47,176 nt of DNA from Candidatus Krumholzibacteriia bacterium (lineage in GTDB: Bacteria; Krumholzibacteriota; Krumholzibacteriia; LZORAL124-64-63), in NCBI GenBank assembly GCA_016744705.1, contig JADGDU010000009.1, positions 103,474 through 150,649 of the forward strand, read 5' to 3'. The position numbers and the translations under genes are program-made. This document shows, piece after piece, positions 33,363 to 41,756 of this stretch; position 1 is the first letter of the stretch, and each line of letters starts with the position of its first letter. Below the pieces are notes generated by a model. The model saw only the letters and a list, made by a program, of their open reading frames with translations, searched no databases and was not told the origin of the DNA.

Positions 33363-33438
33363 TGGTGCCTGGGGGCGGAATCGAACCACCGACACCATGA
33401 TTTTCAATCATGTGCTCTACCAACTGAGCTACCCAGGC
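33363..33438 (-). tRNA. tRNA-Phe (GAA anticodon)
   Basis: A 76-nt cloverleaf: acceptor GCCTGGG/CCCAGGC, D arm GCTC-GAGC, anticodon stem CATGA/TCATG with loop TTGAAAA (anticodon GAA), T arm GGTGG-TTCGATT-CCGCC, discriminator A and encoded CCA. It is the first gene of the pair. A CCGGTC/GACCGG stem (33451-33465) lies in the short leader. Confidence 0.96.
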
Positions 33439-33472
33439 ACCAAATATTGTCCGGTCATCGACCGGGAGCGAG

Positions 33473-33502
33473 AATAAAGCACAACACAGGGAAAAAAGTC
33501 AA
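33473..33502 (-). promoter_or_regulatory. Promoter of the tRNA-Phe/tRNA-Thr unit
   Basis: On the minus strand TTGACT (33502-33497, 5 of 6) and TTTATT (33478-33473, 4 of 6) are 18 bp apart. A start site would fall about 28 bases before tRNA-Phe. The first three bases of the -35 are also the last three bases of the stem of the upstream terminator. Confidence 0.6.
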
Positions 33503-33534
33503 GGCGCGGAGGTGATTTTTCCTGCCGCGCCTTG
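33492..33534 (-). terminator. Intrinsic terminator after the response regulator
   Basis: A 10-bp stem CAAGGCGCGG/CCGCGCCTTG (33534-33525 with 33509-33500) and a 15-nt loop is followed on the minus strand by AC and six T. It lies 15 bases after the response-regulator stop and overlaps the tRNA promoter. Confidence 0.8.
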
Positions 33535-33548
33535 AAATTGTCAAAATT

Positions 33549-33953
33549 TTAGCAAGCCCCGACACCAGTCAATTCATGGATAGTGCTGATAACTTCATCC
33601 AATTCAAATGGTTTGTACATGGTGGTATCGGCCCGGGACCAAGTTGAGATGAACCGCTCCCGCTCTCGCGATTCTACTTTCCGGGCGGTTAATAGCATGA
33701 TGGGGAAGGCAATAGCTTCCGGATCGTTGTCCATCCACTCTTTGAGCATGCGGCTAACTTCATACCCGTTGCACCCGGGAAGCATCACATCCAGAATCAT
33801 AAAATCCGGAGGCAGGCGTTTTGCCTTTTCCAAGCCTTCCAGCCCGTCAATGGCGGTATTGATTTCAAATCCGCGCCGGCCCAGGCTGTATTCCAGAGTT
33901 TCCAGGATATCCGGTTCGTCATCCACGACCAGAATTCTGATTTTTCGATCCAT
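33549..33953 (-). CDS. Single-domain response regulator
   Basis: A 134-residue receiver-only protein. The phosphorylation pocket is complete: Asp11 and Asp12 in VVDDEPD, the acceptor Asp55 in MILDVMLPG, Thr89 in LLTARK and Lys114 in MYKPF. There is no output domain, so it acts by protein contact or in a phosphorelay (CheY/Spo0F style). The ATG at 33953 is chosen because GGAGGA is 6 nt upstream; ATG 33959 abuts the RBS. It lies 92 bp after a histidine kinase that is its likely partner and is followed by a terminator. Confidence 0.9.
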   Translation of the reverse strand: MDRKIRILVVDDEPDILETLEYSLGRRGFEINTAIDGLEGLEKAKRLPPDFMILDVMLPGCNGYEVSRMLKEWMDNDPEAIAFPIMLLTARKVESRERERFISTWSRADTTMYKPFELDEVISTIHELTGVGAC

Positions 33954-34045
33954 CGTCATTCCTCCGCTGCTCGTCCCATAGGGATTTTGGCTCGTTTCCA
34001 TATGCATCGGCGATCTATTCAATTCTCTTTAATGATTTTTGGGAC

Positions 34046-35131
34046 TTAGCCCGTTTCCAGCCACCGAGGCAATACCAGACGCACGGTAGTCCCTTGTCCC
34101 AGGGTGCTCTCCAGGTGGAGGTCACCTCCATGGGCTCGGGCCAAACCTCGGGTGATGTGCAAGCCCAAACCAGCCCCCGGAACCCGGCAATTGCCTTCGT
34201 CATGAACTCTCTTAAAAGGCTCAAACACCTGGGACAAGGCCTGCTCATCCATACCTGGACCGTTATCACGCACCACAATGGTGAAGCTGTCCGGTTTGGG
34301 GCCATCCCCTGTCTCCACCTGAACAGTTCCTCCAGAGGGAGTAAACTTGATGGCGTTGCTCACCACATTGGCCAGCATCTGCACCACTTTATCCTGGTCC
34401 ACATTCACCGGCAGAGCGGTGCTTATTTCATTGATTTTGAATTCCAACCCGGCGCTGCGAGCTGCTTCGGCATGGAAATGCAACGATTCCTTGAGGATGG
34501 GTGCCAAATCACCCTGTATCAGATTCAAAACCAGGCTGCCGGCTGCGGCCCGGGAAGTATCCAACAAATCACCAACCAACCGGTCCAGGCGTTCGATATT
34601 GCGCATGGTCATGCCCAGGAAATGTTCCTGATCATCATTGAGTGGTCCTGTTTCGCCGGTGCGAACCAGATTCAGGCTGCTCTTCATGGAAGTCAGGGGC
34701 GTGCGCAGTTCGTGGTACAAAGTGCTCACTGTTTCAGCCAGATCTTCGCTACGGCTTTCCGAAGCCCCCATGCGCCGCAAGGTGAGCACCCGGTGACCTT
34801 CAGCAGTCACTTCCGGCCCCACGGTGATCTCCACCTCAGGACGTCCCTCCATACTGCCTGCCACCACATCCAGCCAGGAGCCGTGCACTGCCATGCGCAC
34901 CATGGCCGCGGCCACCCAGCGCCGCCAACCATGCAATGACGATCCTACCGTTTCATTCAGAAGGTCCCTGCAGACGGAATTGGGGAAGAAGGCCTCACCC
35001 GGTCCCAGAACCAACATGGCCACAGGAGCCGAGAGGAAAATTTTCCGAAACAGGTCCGGAAATTTTTGCCCGCCCAAAAATTCAGGAGTTTCCTGAACCG
35101 ACTCAACTGTTTGTGTTTCAACCAATTGCAT
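34046..35131 (-). CDS. Soluble sensor histidine kinase
   Basis: A 361-residue two-component kinase without transmembrane segments or signal peptide. Residues ~25-120 look like a divergent PAS-type sensor (FLSAPVAMLVLGPGEAFFPN). HisKA follows with the phosphoacceptor His140 in YHELRTPLTSM, then the HATPase domain with N box NVVSNAIKF, G1 VRDNGPGMD, F box VFEPFKRV and G2 GAGLGLHI. ATG 35131 is chosen (AAAGGGAAAG upstream); a longer frame to 35221 would translate the uvrA terminator. The signal is unknown. It probably phosphorylates the adjacent receiver protein. Confidence 0.9.
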   Translation of the reverse strand: MQLVETQTVESVQETPEFLGGQKFPDLFRKIFLSAPVAMLVLGPGEAFFPNSVCRDLLNETVGSSLHGWRRWVAAAMVRMAVHGSWLDVVAGSMEGRPEVEITVGPEVTAEGHRVLTLRRMGASESRSEDLAETVSTLYHELRTPLTSMKSSLNLVRTGETGPLNDDQEHFLGMTMRNIERLDRLVGDLLDTSRAAAGSLVLNLIQGDLAPILKESLHFHAEAARSAGLEFKINEISTALPVNVDQDKVVQMLANVVSNAIKFTPSGGTVQVETGDGPKPDSFTIVVRDNGPGMDEQALSQVFEPFKRVHDEGNCRVPGAGLGLHITRGLARAHGGDLHLESTLGQGTTVRLVLPRWLETG

Positions 35132-35191
35132 TTTCTTTCCCTTTTCAGGTTTATCCACACAGGGGTAAAACTGCAAAGGGTGTGCCAATAC

Positions 35192-35215
35192 AAAAAGCCC
35201 CAGGTGGGGCTTTTT
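35192..35215 (-). terminator. Intrinsic terminator between uvrA and the kinase
   Basis: A 10-bp perfect stem AAAAAGCCCC/GGGGCTTTTT with a 4-nt loop lies 29 bases after the uvrA stop. A and T runs on both sides would let it work in either direction. Confidence 0.92.
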
Positions 35216-35244
35216 GCTCATTCTATAGACTGACCCGGGTTGGC

Positions 35245-38016
35245 CTATAACATTTCCTTCAAATATTTACCGGTCAACGAGGCTTTCACAGTCATCACCT
35301 TTTCGGGTGTACCCTGGGCCACCACCTTGCCCCCATGTCGGCCACCCCCGGGCCCCAGGTCAATGACCCAGTCGGCCTGGGCAATGAGATCCAGATTGTG
35401 CTCAATCACCACCACCGAGTGTTTTCGTTCCACCAACTCGTGAAGCACTTTGACCAGGGCGCGCACATCTTCGGCGTGCAGACCGGTGGTGGGTTCATCC
35501 AACAGATACAAATTGTTCTTACCAGAAGGCATGGCCAATTCCCGGGCCACCTTCAAGCGCTGGCTTTCTCCACCACTGAGGGTGGGCGCGGGTTGTCCCA
35601 AAGTCAGATACCCCAGGCCCACTTTCTTCAGAAGCCACAGACGCTGGCTGATGGCCGCCACATCCCCGAAGAAGGCCAAGGCTTGTTCCACCGTCATCTC
35701 CAGTACCTGAGCCACGTTGAGCCCCTTGTACTTGATTTCAAGGGTGCTGGGGTTGAAACGCATGCCGTAGCAGTCTTCACAGGGCACAGTGATGTCAGCC
35801 ATGAACTGCATCTCCACCCGATGGTAGCCCATACCCTGGCAGGATGTGCAACGGCCACCTGCAGTGTTGAAACTGAAACGACCGGTGGCGTATCCCCTGG
35901 CCATAGATTCTTTGGTACCAGCGAAGAGTTCTCTGATAGGCCCCAGAATTTGCAGGTAGGTGGCCGGGTTGGAGCGGCTGGTTTTGCCGATGGGTGTCTG
36001 GTCCACCTTGATGACCTTGTCCACGCCGTGAGCACCCTGGATGGATGTGAACGGAAAGGCCCGTCCCTGGCCGCCGTTCACCTGGTAGGTCAGGCCATCA
36101 TAAAGGCAACCATTCATCAGGCTGCTTTTTCCTGATCCGGAGACTCCACTCAAGGCCACAAACCGCTGCAGGGGAATACGCACATCCAACTCCCGCAGGT
36201 TGTGCAGGCGGGCGCCCTTGACCGTCAACCATTGGTTGGGCTTTTCAGCCCTGGAGGCGGCGTCCCGATGGGGCACTTCTCCACGCATATGCACTGCCGT
36301 GATGGTCTCACCATCTTTTATCAACTCATCCAGCGGCCCCTGGTAAACCACATGACCACCGTTGCTGCCTGCTCCGGGGCCCAGTTCCACAAAGTGCTCG
36401 GCTGCCTTGAGGACAGCCAAATCATGTTCCACAACCACCACAGTGTTGCCACCGGCCACCAGGTCATGCAGGGTGGCGATCAGGCGATCCACATCCCCCG
36501 CGTGCAAGCCGCAAGTGGGTTCGTCCAGCACATACAGCGTATCCACCAACCGGGCTCCCAGAGCGTTGGCCAGGTGGATGCGTTGGGCCTCACCACCGGA
36601 CAGGGTCCGGGTCAGGCGATCCAGAGTCAGGTATCCCAGCCCCACTCGGTTGAGGAAGGTCAATCTGTTGACCACATCTTCACGCACTTCGCCGGCGGCA
36701 GCCAGAGCCGTCTCGTTCATGCGGATACCAGTGATTTTAACCAGAGCCTCTTCCACCGAGATGGATCCGATTTGGCCCAGGTTCATGTTTTGCACTTTGA
36801 CGGCCAGGGCTTCGGAACGCAGCCGGCTGCCTCCACAGGCCCGGCAAAGAGTATCGCCCATAAACCGGCGGGTAAAAAAGCGGTGGTGACCGTGCTTCAT
36901 TTCCTTGCGCATGAGTTGCAGGAAGGGGATGACACCGGGATAACCTTTATCGGCACCCTCTAAAACAAGGAGTTGCTGCTTGCGCTTGAGTTTGGCAAAT
37001 GGCGCGTCGGTGGGGATTTTGTGGCGCCCGCAAAAACGCAACAAGGCCGTGAAGTTGCGGCTGAAACTTTCCGTTTTCCAAGGCTTGATTGCCCCTTCCC
37101 GCAGGGTCATCTCCGGGTCGGGAATAATTTTGTCCTCGTCGAACTCCAGCTTGTTTCCAAAACCGTTGCAAGCCGGGCAGGCCCCTTCAGGAGAGTTGAA
37201 AGAGAACAACCGGGCTGTCATTTCGGGAAAGACGCGGCTACAACTGTTGCAACGCAAATCGCTGGAATAATCTTCTCGCCAGGTGCCATCACTCAGGCGC
37301 ACCACGGCCCAGCCATTAGCCTGCTGCAGAGCCAGCTCCACCCCTTCGATAAAGCGCGCCCGAGATTTGCCCACCAGCTTCAAACGGTCTACCACCACAT
37401 CGATGGTTTCGTCCACTTTAGGTAAGGGCAGTTGATCAATTTCTGGATCATCCAGGCGGATGGTTTCTCCCTTCAAAACAGCACGCTGAAAACCCTGGGC
37501 CAGCAGAGGCTCCCACCAGCCGATGGCCGCCACGGATCCTGAGATCTTCAAAGGGAAGCAAACCAGGAGCAGGGACCCCTCTTCCTGCTCCTTGCGCACG
37601 GTGCGCCAAATGGTGGCAGGACTTTCTTTATCCACCCGCACTTCACAATCGGGACAATAAATTTTTCCCACCCGAGCCCAGAGCACGCGCAGATAATCAT
37701 TGATCTCAGTCACTGTGCCTACGGTGCTGCGTCCGCTGGTGACAGCATTGCGTTGCTCAATAGCAATGGCTGGACTGATGCCATCGATCCAATCCACATC
37801 CGGTTTGGGCAGACGTGCCAGAAATTGCCGGGCGTAGGTGCTGAGGGATTCCACATAGCAGCGTTGCCCCTCGGCATAAAGGGTATCAAACACCAGAGAG
37901 GATTTGCCGGAACCGGATAGACCGGAGACGGCTGTCATGGTGCAGCGGGGAAAATTGACGTCCACGTTTTGCAGGTTGTGCTGGCGGGCGCCTTTGATAC
38001 GAATCCACTCTGTCAA
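35245..38016 (-). CDS. uvrA: Excinuclease ABC subunit A
   Basis: UvrA is the damage-recognition ATPase of nucleotide excision repair. The 923 residues have two ABC modules: first Walker A SGLSGSGKSSL, and the second SGVSGSGKSSL. Zinc-binding pairs are CNSC...CPAC in module I and CTSC...CEDC in module II, and the ABC signatures are LSGGEAQRI and LSGGESQRL. The second Walker B, LLDEPTTGLHAED, is canonical. The first reads LDEPTCGLHAGD instead of the usual DEPSIGLHQRD form, and IAIEQRNAV replaces the usual ISIEQKTTS, so it may be a divergent UvrA subclass. The TTG at 38016 has GAGGTG 5 nt upstream; the frame runs 25 codons further without conservation. Confidence 0.93.
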   Translation of the reverse strand: MTEWIRIKGARQHNLQNVDVNFPRCTMTAVSGLSGSGKSSLVFDTLYAEGQRCYVESLSTYARQFLARLPKPDVDWIDGISPAIAIEQRNAVTSGRSTVGTVTEINDYLRVLWARVGKIYCPDCEVRVDKESPATIWRTVRKEQEEGSLLLVCFPLKISGSVAAIGWWEPLLAQGFQRAVLKGETIRLDDPEIDQLPLPKVDETIDVVVDRLKLVGKSRARFIEGVELALQQANGWAVVRLSDGTWREDYSSDLRCNSCSRVFPEMTARLFSFNSPEGACPACNGFGNKLEFDEDKIIPDPEMTLREGAIKPWKTESFSRNFTALLRFCGRHKIPTDAPFAKLKRKQQLLVLEGADKGYPGVIPFLQLMRKEMKHGHHRFFTRRFMGDTLCRACGGSRLRSEALAVKVQNMNLGQIGSISVEEALVKITGIRMNETALAAAGEVREDVVNRLTFLNRVGLGYLTLDRLTRTLSGGEAQRIHLANALGARLVDTLYVLDEPTCGLHAGDVDRLIATLHDLVAGGNTVVVVEHDLAVLKAAEHFVELGPGAGSNGGHVVYQGPLDELIKDGETITAVHMRGEVPHRDAASRAEKPNQWLTVKGARLHNLRELDVRIPLQRFVALSGVSGSGKSSLMNGCLYDGLTYQVNGGQGRAFPFTSIQGAHGVDKVIKVDQTPIGKTSRSNPATYLQILGPIRELFAGTKESMARGYATGRFSFNTAGGRCTSCQGMGYHRVEMQFMADITVPCEDCYGMRFNPSTLEIKYKGLNVAQVLEMTVEQALAFFGDVAAISQRLWLLKKVGLGYLTLGQPAPTLSGGESQRLKVARELAMPSGKNNLYLLDEPTTGLHAEDVRALVKVLHELVERKHSVVVIEHNLDLIAQADWVIDLGPGGGRHGGKVVAQGTPEKVMTVKASLTGKYLKEML

Positions 38017-38140
38017 GAATACACCTCGGGGATGCGGAAAAACGGTTGGTAATCGACTGAATACGATAACAGAGGTTTGCCCTTCAGCCAATCTGAATTA
38101 GTTTCAAGGCTGGTTTATTCTACCAACGAAAGGCTTGAGC

Positions 38141-38938
38141 ATGTCCGCCCACTTCGAAAATCTGCTGACCACCATCGATACCCTGCGCAACCCCGGAGGC
38201 TGCCCCTGGGATCAAAAACAAAACCTCCTGAACGCCGCCCGCTATCTCATGGACGAAGCTGGCGAACTGGTGGAAGCAGCCTTGGCCGGAGATGAAGAAG
38301 GCTGTGCAGAAGAATTGGGCGACTTGCTTTTCATGACCAGTTTTTGCACCCGCATCCTCAGCGAAAGCCGCGAAGTGGATATGCACGAGATTGCGCGCAT
38401 TGGTAATGAAAAGCTCATCCGGCGCCATCCTCATGTCTTTGGTGAAAACAAGGCCCACAATACCAGCGAAAGCCAGAAGCTTTGGAACGAGATCAAGGCC
38501 CAGGAGAAACGGGACAAAGGCATCGACCCGGACCGGGATTCAGCCCTGAAGGATATGCCTGCCAGCACCGCCCCCTTGCACCAGACTTACAATTATCAGA
38601 AAAATGCCTCGGCCGTGGGTTTCGACTGGCCGGAGATCAGTGGTGTGTGGGCCAAGTTGCGGGAGGAAGAAGCAGAGTTGGTGGAAGCCATCGAGTCCGG
38701 CGATCCCCAGGCCATGGAGCATGAATTGGGAGACTTCCTTTTTTCCGTGGTGAATTTGGCCAGGTGGCTGAAGATTCAGCCGGATATGGCTTTGCGCCAG
38801 GCTAACAACCGCTTCCGTTCCCGCTTCCATCTGGTGGAAGAGGACTATTTCCAGCGGGATGAAACCATGGCCGACGCCCCCATTGATGAGTTGGAGGCGT
38901 CCTGGCAACGGGCCAAACAGAAGCTGGCCGAAAGTTAG
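38141..38938 (+). CDS. mazG: Nucleoside triphosphate pyrophosphohydrolase MazG
   Basis: MazG hydrolyses NTPs and dNTPs to monophosphates and can lower ppGpp; it is a house-cleaning enzyme. The 265 residues carry two MazG repeats: the first with GGCPWDQKQ (about 20-28), EAGELVEA and EELGDLLF, the second with EEEAELVEAIE and HELGDFLFSVVNLARWL. K-L-I-R-R-H-P-H-V-F-G separates them. ATG 38141 has AAAGG upstream; a TTG two codons earlier is possible. It is divergent from uvrA (124-bp gap) and convergent with the TSP3 barrel gene, with three bases between stops and no terminator between them. Confidence 0.93.
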   Translation: MSAHFENLLTTIDTLRNPGGCPWDQKQNLLNAARYLMDEAGELVEAALAGDEEGCAEELGDLLFMTSFCTRILSESREVDMHEIARIGNEKLIRRHPHVFGENKAHNTSESQKLWNEIKAQEKRDKGIDPDRDSALKDMPASTAPLHQTYNYQKNASAVGFDWPEISGVWAKLREEEAELVEAIESGDPQAMEHELGDFLFSVVNLARWLKIQPDMALRQANNRFRSRFHLVEEDYFQRDETMADAPIDELEASWQRAKQKLAES

Positions 38939-38941
38939 GGT

Positions 38942-40405
38942 TTATTCAGGACAACCGTCCTTATCATCGACCCCGTCGTAATCTTCTGCCTCATCGGGGC
39001 AGGTGTCTTCGCTGTCGATGATGCCGTCCATATCGTTGTCATCTTCAGGGCAGCCATCGCCGTCTTCAAAACCGTCCATATCCTCGGCGGTATCGGGGCA
39101 ACCATCCACTTCATCACCGATGCCATCGCCATCCCTGTCGAAGAAATCATCTGGGCAACCATCGTCATCCCGGTGGCCGTCCATATCTTCGGCTTCATTG
39201 GGACACAGGTCCCAGCGGTCCTCAATGCCGTCCAAATCGTTGTCCAGATCAGGGATTCCATCCTCGTCTTGCCAGCCGTCATAATCTTCAGGCTCCATAG
39301 GAGCACCATCCAGGGCATCCGGGATACCGTCAGAATCATTATCATCATCCGGGCAACCGTCAAAGTCCTGGTATCCATCATGGTCTTCCGGGGACAAAGG
39401 ACACTCATCCTTACGGTCTACGATGCCGTCGCCATCCTGATCCCGGCCACCGATGGAGAATTGGCGGGACACACCCACCTGCATGGTCCACTCAGGAAAG
39501 GCCGGGTCCCAAGCCGAATCGGGGTCATCCTTGATCAGACTGGTCTGGTACTGGCCGTGCACAGCCCATCCTTCCACCACTCCCCAGCGGAAACCCGCAC
39601 CGATGGCAGAATATTGTTCTTCTTTGGCAATCAGATCCGTGCCGGAGAACCGATCCACGCTGTATTCCACCCAGAGTGAGGTGGTGTTGCGGCGGAACTC
39701 AATGGCCGAGCGCAACAGGAGCTGATCATTGGCAGAATCTCCGCCCACCACCTCAGCCGAGGGATACCGGGGGGCCCAGGGCTGAAAACCCTGCTCGCCC
39801 ATACCGTAGCCGAACTCTTCGGCCTTGTTCCAGCGGTAACCGACATTCACATGCAGCCGCATTTCCGGCACTTGGTTTTGGGTCCAGAAGCGCCAGGTAA
39901 AAGCCGCTCCTGCGGTGGGAGAAAAGACGCCTTCGGTGAGACCGTCTGATGAACCCACTGGCAAATTGCCACCGCCAAAAAGGGCCGCCCGCAAATGCTT
40001 GGAAAGAACCGGCCCTGATAATGTTGCCTGCCACAGACCATCGCCCAAACCGGAACCCGAAGCCGGTATCCACGAGGAGCCTCCACTCCAGGTGCGCATA
40101 GGGATTTCAGCGGAAAGTTGCAGCCAGGGAAAGGGGCCCAGCTCTGTGCGCAGATAGGTGTCAAACTGGTTGATGGTTTCCAGCAAATTATCCAGTTGGT
40201 AAACCGTGGTGTATTTGCGAAAACCCAGCTGCACACTCATCAGGCCATCGGCCGGCATCACAGCACTGGTGGTATAGCCCAGGTGAGACGAATCCTGATG
40301 CTCGGACAGGAGGGTGCGAGCAACCGCAAGCGAATCTGCGTCTGCGGCCAAAGCGACTCCGGGAAACAGGATCAAAAAGAGGAGATGTCGCAAAAGTAAT
40401 TTCAA
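38942..40405 (-). CDS. Predicted outer-membrane beta-barrel with thrombospondin type 3 repeats
   Basis: A 487-residue exported protein. Signal peptide residues 1-20 (LLLRHLLFLILFPGVALA). Residues ~25-320 alternate polar and aromatic residues as in an outer-membrane barrel (e.g. RLHVNVGYRWN, SAIGAGFRWGV, MQVGVSRQFSI). Residues 322-487 are TSP3 repeats rich in D-x-D-x-D-G calcium loops with paired Cys-Pro (ECP, GCP). The protein stops at GCPE and has no OmpA peptidoglycan domain, which commonly follows such repeats. The start is a TTG that overlaps the DUF1844 stop (TTGA). The function is unknown; a calcium-bound extracellular or periplasmic spacer is inferred. Confidence 0.78.
   Translation of the reverse strand: MKLLLRHLLFLILFPGVALAADADSLAVARTLLSEHQDSSHLGYTTSAVMPADGLMSVQLGFRKYTTVYQLDNLLETINQFDTYLRTELGPFPWLQLSAEIPMRTWSGGSSWIPASGSGLGDGLWQATLSGPVLSKHLRAALFGGGNLPVGSSDGLTEGVFSPTAGAAFTWRFWTQNQVPEMRLHVNVGYRWNKAEEFGYGMGEQGFQPWAPRYPSAEVVGGDSANDQLLLRSAIEFRRNTTSLWVEYSVDRFSGTDLIAKEEQYSAIGAGFRWGVVEGWAVHGQYQTSLIKDDPDSAWDPAFPEWTMQVGVSRQFSIGGRDQDGDGIVDRKDECPLSPEDHDGYQDFDGCPDDDNDSDGIPDALDGAPMEPEDYDGWQDEDGIPDLDNDLDGIEDRWDLCPNEAEDMDGHRDDDGCPDDFFDRDGDGIGDEVDGCPDTAEDMDGFEDGDGCPEDDNDMDGIIDSEDTCPDEAEDYDGVDDKDGCPE
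38945..39442 (-). repeat. TSP3 repeat-coding region
   Basis: About seven imperfect units of ~23-26 codons built on GATxxxGATGG-type asparate/glycine codons. One unit (39251-39310) has lost both conserved cysteines: D-G-A-P and D-G-I-P replace Cys-Pro. The repetition keeps two other reading frames open, which are not genes. Confidence 0.75.
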
Positions 40406-40698
40406 GCCTCAGCTCCTGTGTCGCCGGCATTTTGTTTCTTTGCATCCAGGAAATTCATCTGCAAATCCATCACGGCGTTGTCCATGAAGCGCAAAAGGGT
40501 TTCGGGGGTATTGTCGCGGCATTTGACCTTCAACATTTCGAGAATGTCGATGGTGGATCCCGCCCCACCCAGATCCACGTCATTTTTCCCGGTGGCAGGG
40601 TTGGGAATTTTCCCCATCTGCTGCATGGCCGCTGCCTGCAGGGAGGAAAAAAGCCCCATCAGAATGTGATCGTGTTTTGACATTTGCATTTCGCTCAT
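40402..40698 (-). CDS. DUF1844 family protein
   Basis: A 98-residue small protein. The core fits the DUF1844 family: FSSLQAAAMQQMGKIPNP, A-T-G-K-N-D-V-D-L, TIDILEMLKVKC and a final MDLQMNFLD. The family is usually ~90-150 residues, helical, cytosolic and of unknown function; the N-terminal unstructured part is short here. ATG 40698 overlaps the upstream CNNM gene's stop (ATGA) with AAAGGG upstream, and its stop overlaps the TTG of the barrel gene. This indicates strict translational coupling. Confidence 0.82.
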   Translation of the reverse strand: MSEMQMSKHDHILMGLFSSLQAAAMQQMGKIPNPATGKNDVDLGGAGSTIDILEMLKVKCRDNTPETLLRFMDNAVMDLQMNFLDAKKQNAGDTGAEA

Positions 40699-41756
40699 GG
40701 TAATACCCTTTCATCTTTGCTCTCAAGAGGAAGATCAAATTCATCCGTGACCGACCCAATGACCGATTCGATCAAATCTTCCAGAGTGATAATGCCCAAT
40801 GGGCTGCCCCCCGGATCCACCACCACAGCCAACTGTTGTCCCTGATGCCGCAGCTCCTCAAAAAGCTCGTAAGGGGACATCCGTACGTCCACCAGCAAGT
40901 AGGTACGCCATAACTTTCGGGGCACCAAACGCTCATGCTCCTGCCGGCTGAGAAAGAGCAGGTCCCGGATCAGAACATACCCCTGCAACTGCTGGCCATC
41001 TTCGCGGGTGATGGGCAAACGACTGAATCCACTTTGCGCCGCCACCGCCAGACATTGCCCCACAGTGGAATAAGGTCCCACAGTGACCAATTGATCCAAA
41101 GGGCGCATGATAGGCCCCAGTGTCAAACTGGCCAATTCCATAAACCGATCCACCGCCGAAGCAAAGCGGTGGTCCCCCGGCAAAGGAACCGAATGAGAAA
41201 GCAGCAGGGCTGCCAAATTGCGACGGTCCAGCTCCTCGCCCTTGTCTCCATCACCCTTGGGCACCAACCGGTGCCAGATACCCGTGTAAACCGTCAGCAA
41301 ACGACGAACCGGCGTCAGCAAAACCATGGCAATTCCGATGCCTGGAACAGAAGCCAAGGTCATCACTTCCGGGAACTCCCGGTAGATGACTTTAGGCAGA
41401 ATTTCCCCAAAGACAATGACCAGAGCGGAGACAATAACCACGGCCAGCCATTGGCCGTCCTGTCCAAAGCGCTCTGTCAAAGCCATGGTGGCCACGGCAC
41501 TGACCATGACATTGAACAAATTGGTGCCCACCAGGCAGGTCAGGATGGGATCTTCAATGTGCTTCAATTGTTCCTGTAGCCGCTTGCCCCGATCAGTGGC
41601 CCCGCGGCCACTCTGCCGCAACCTCACTCGACTGACACTCATATAACCGGTTTCAGTTCCGGAAAAAAATGCAGACAGGGCCAAACTCACCAATACGATG
41701 AGGAACAATTCGGGCCACCCCAAAGCTGAAGTATCCACCAGACAGAAGAAACTCAT
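40695..41756 (-). CDS. CNNM/DUF21-CBS membrane protein (second copy)
   Basis: A 353-residue hemolysin-C/CNNM-type protein proposed to transport or sense divalent cations such as Mg2+. The DUF21 domain (about 1-180) has four hydrophobic segments with the hallmark FFSGTETGYMSVSRVRLRQ and VIVFGEILPKVIYREF. A pair of CBS domains follows (about 210-335: PIMRPLDQLVTV, GFSRLPITR, PLGIITLEDLIESVIG). The C-terminal CorC_HlyC domain is absent. ATG 41756 overlaps the previous gene's stop (ATGA) with AGGAAG upstream. It is a paralogue of the upstream gene. Confidence 0.87.
   Translation of the reverse strand: MSFFCLVDTSALGWPELFLIVLVSLALSAFFSGTETGYMSVSRVRLRQSGRGATDRGKRLQEQLKHIEDPILTCLVGTNLFNVMVSAVATMALTERFGQDGQWLAVVIVSALVIVFGEILPKVIYREFPEVMTLASVPGIGIAMVLLTPVRRLLTVYTGIWHRLVPKGDGDKGEELDRRNLAALLLSHSVPLPGDHRFASAVDRFMELASLTLGPIMRPLDQLVTVGPYSTVGQCLAVAAQSGFSRLPITREDGQQLQGYVLIRDLLFLSRQEHERLVPRKLWRTYLLVDVRMSPYELFEELRHQGQQLAVVVDPGGSPLGIITLEDLIESVIGSVTDEFDLPLESKDERVLP

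Noticed and set aside
35132..35221. A 30-residue N-terminal extension of the histidine kinase.
   Set aside because: It would be encoded by the uvrA terminator hairpin and lacks an RBS; the ATG at 35131 has one.
38935..39408. A 157-codon minus-strand frame rich in Met, Thr and Trp.
   Set aside because: It is the alternate frame of the Asp/Gly-rich TSP3 repeats of 38942-40405; the periodic GAT codons keep it open and no RBS or homology is seen.
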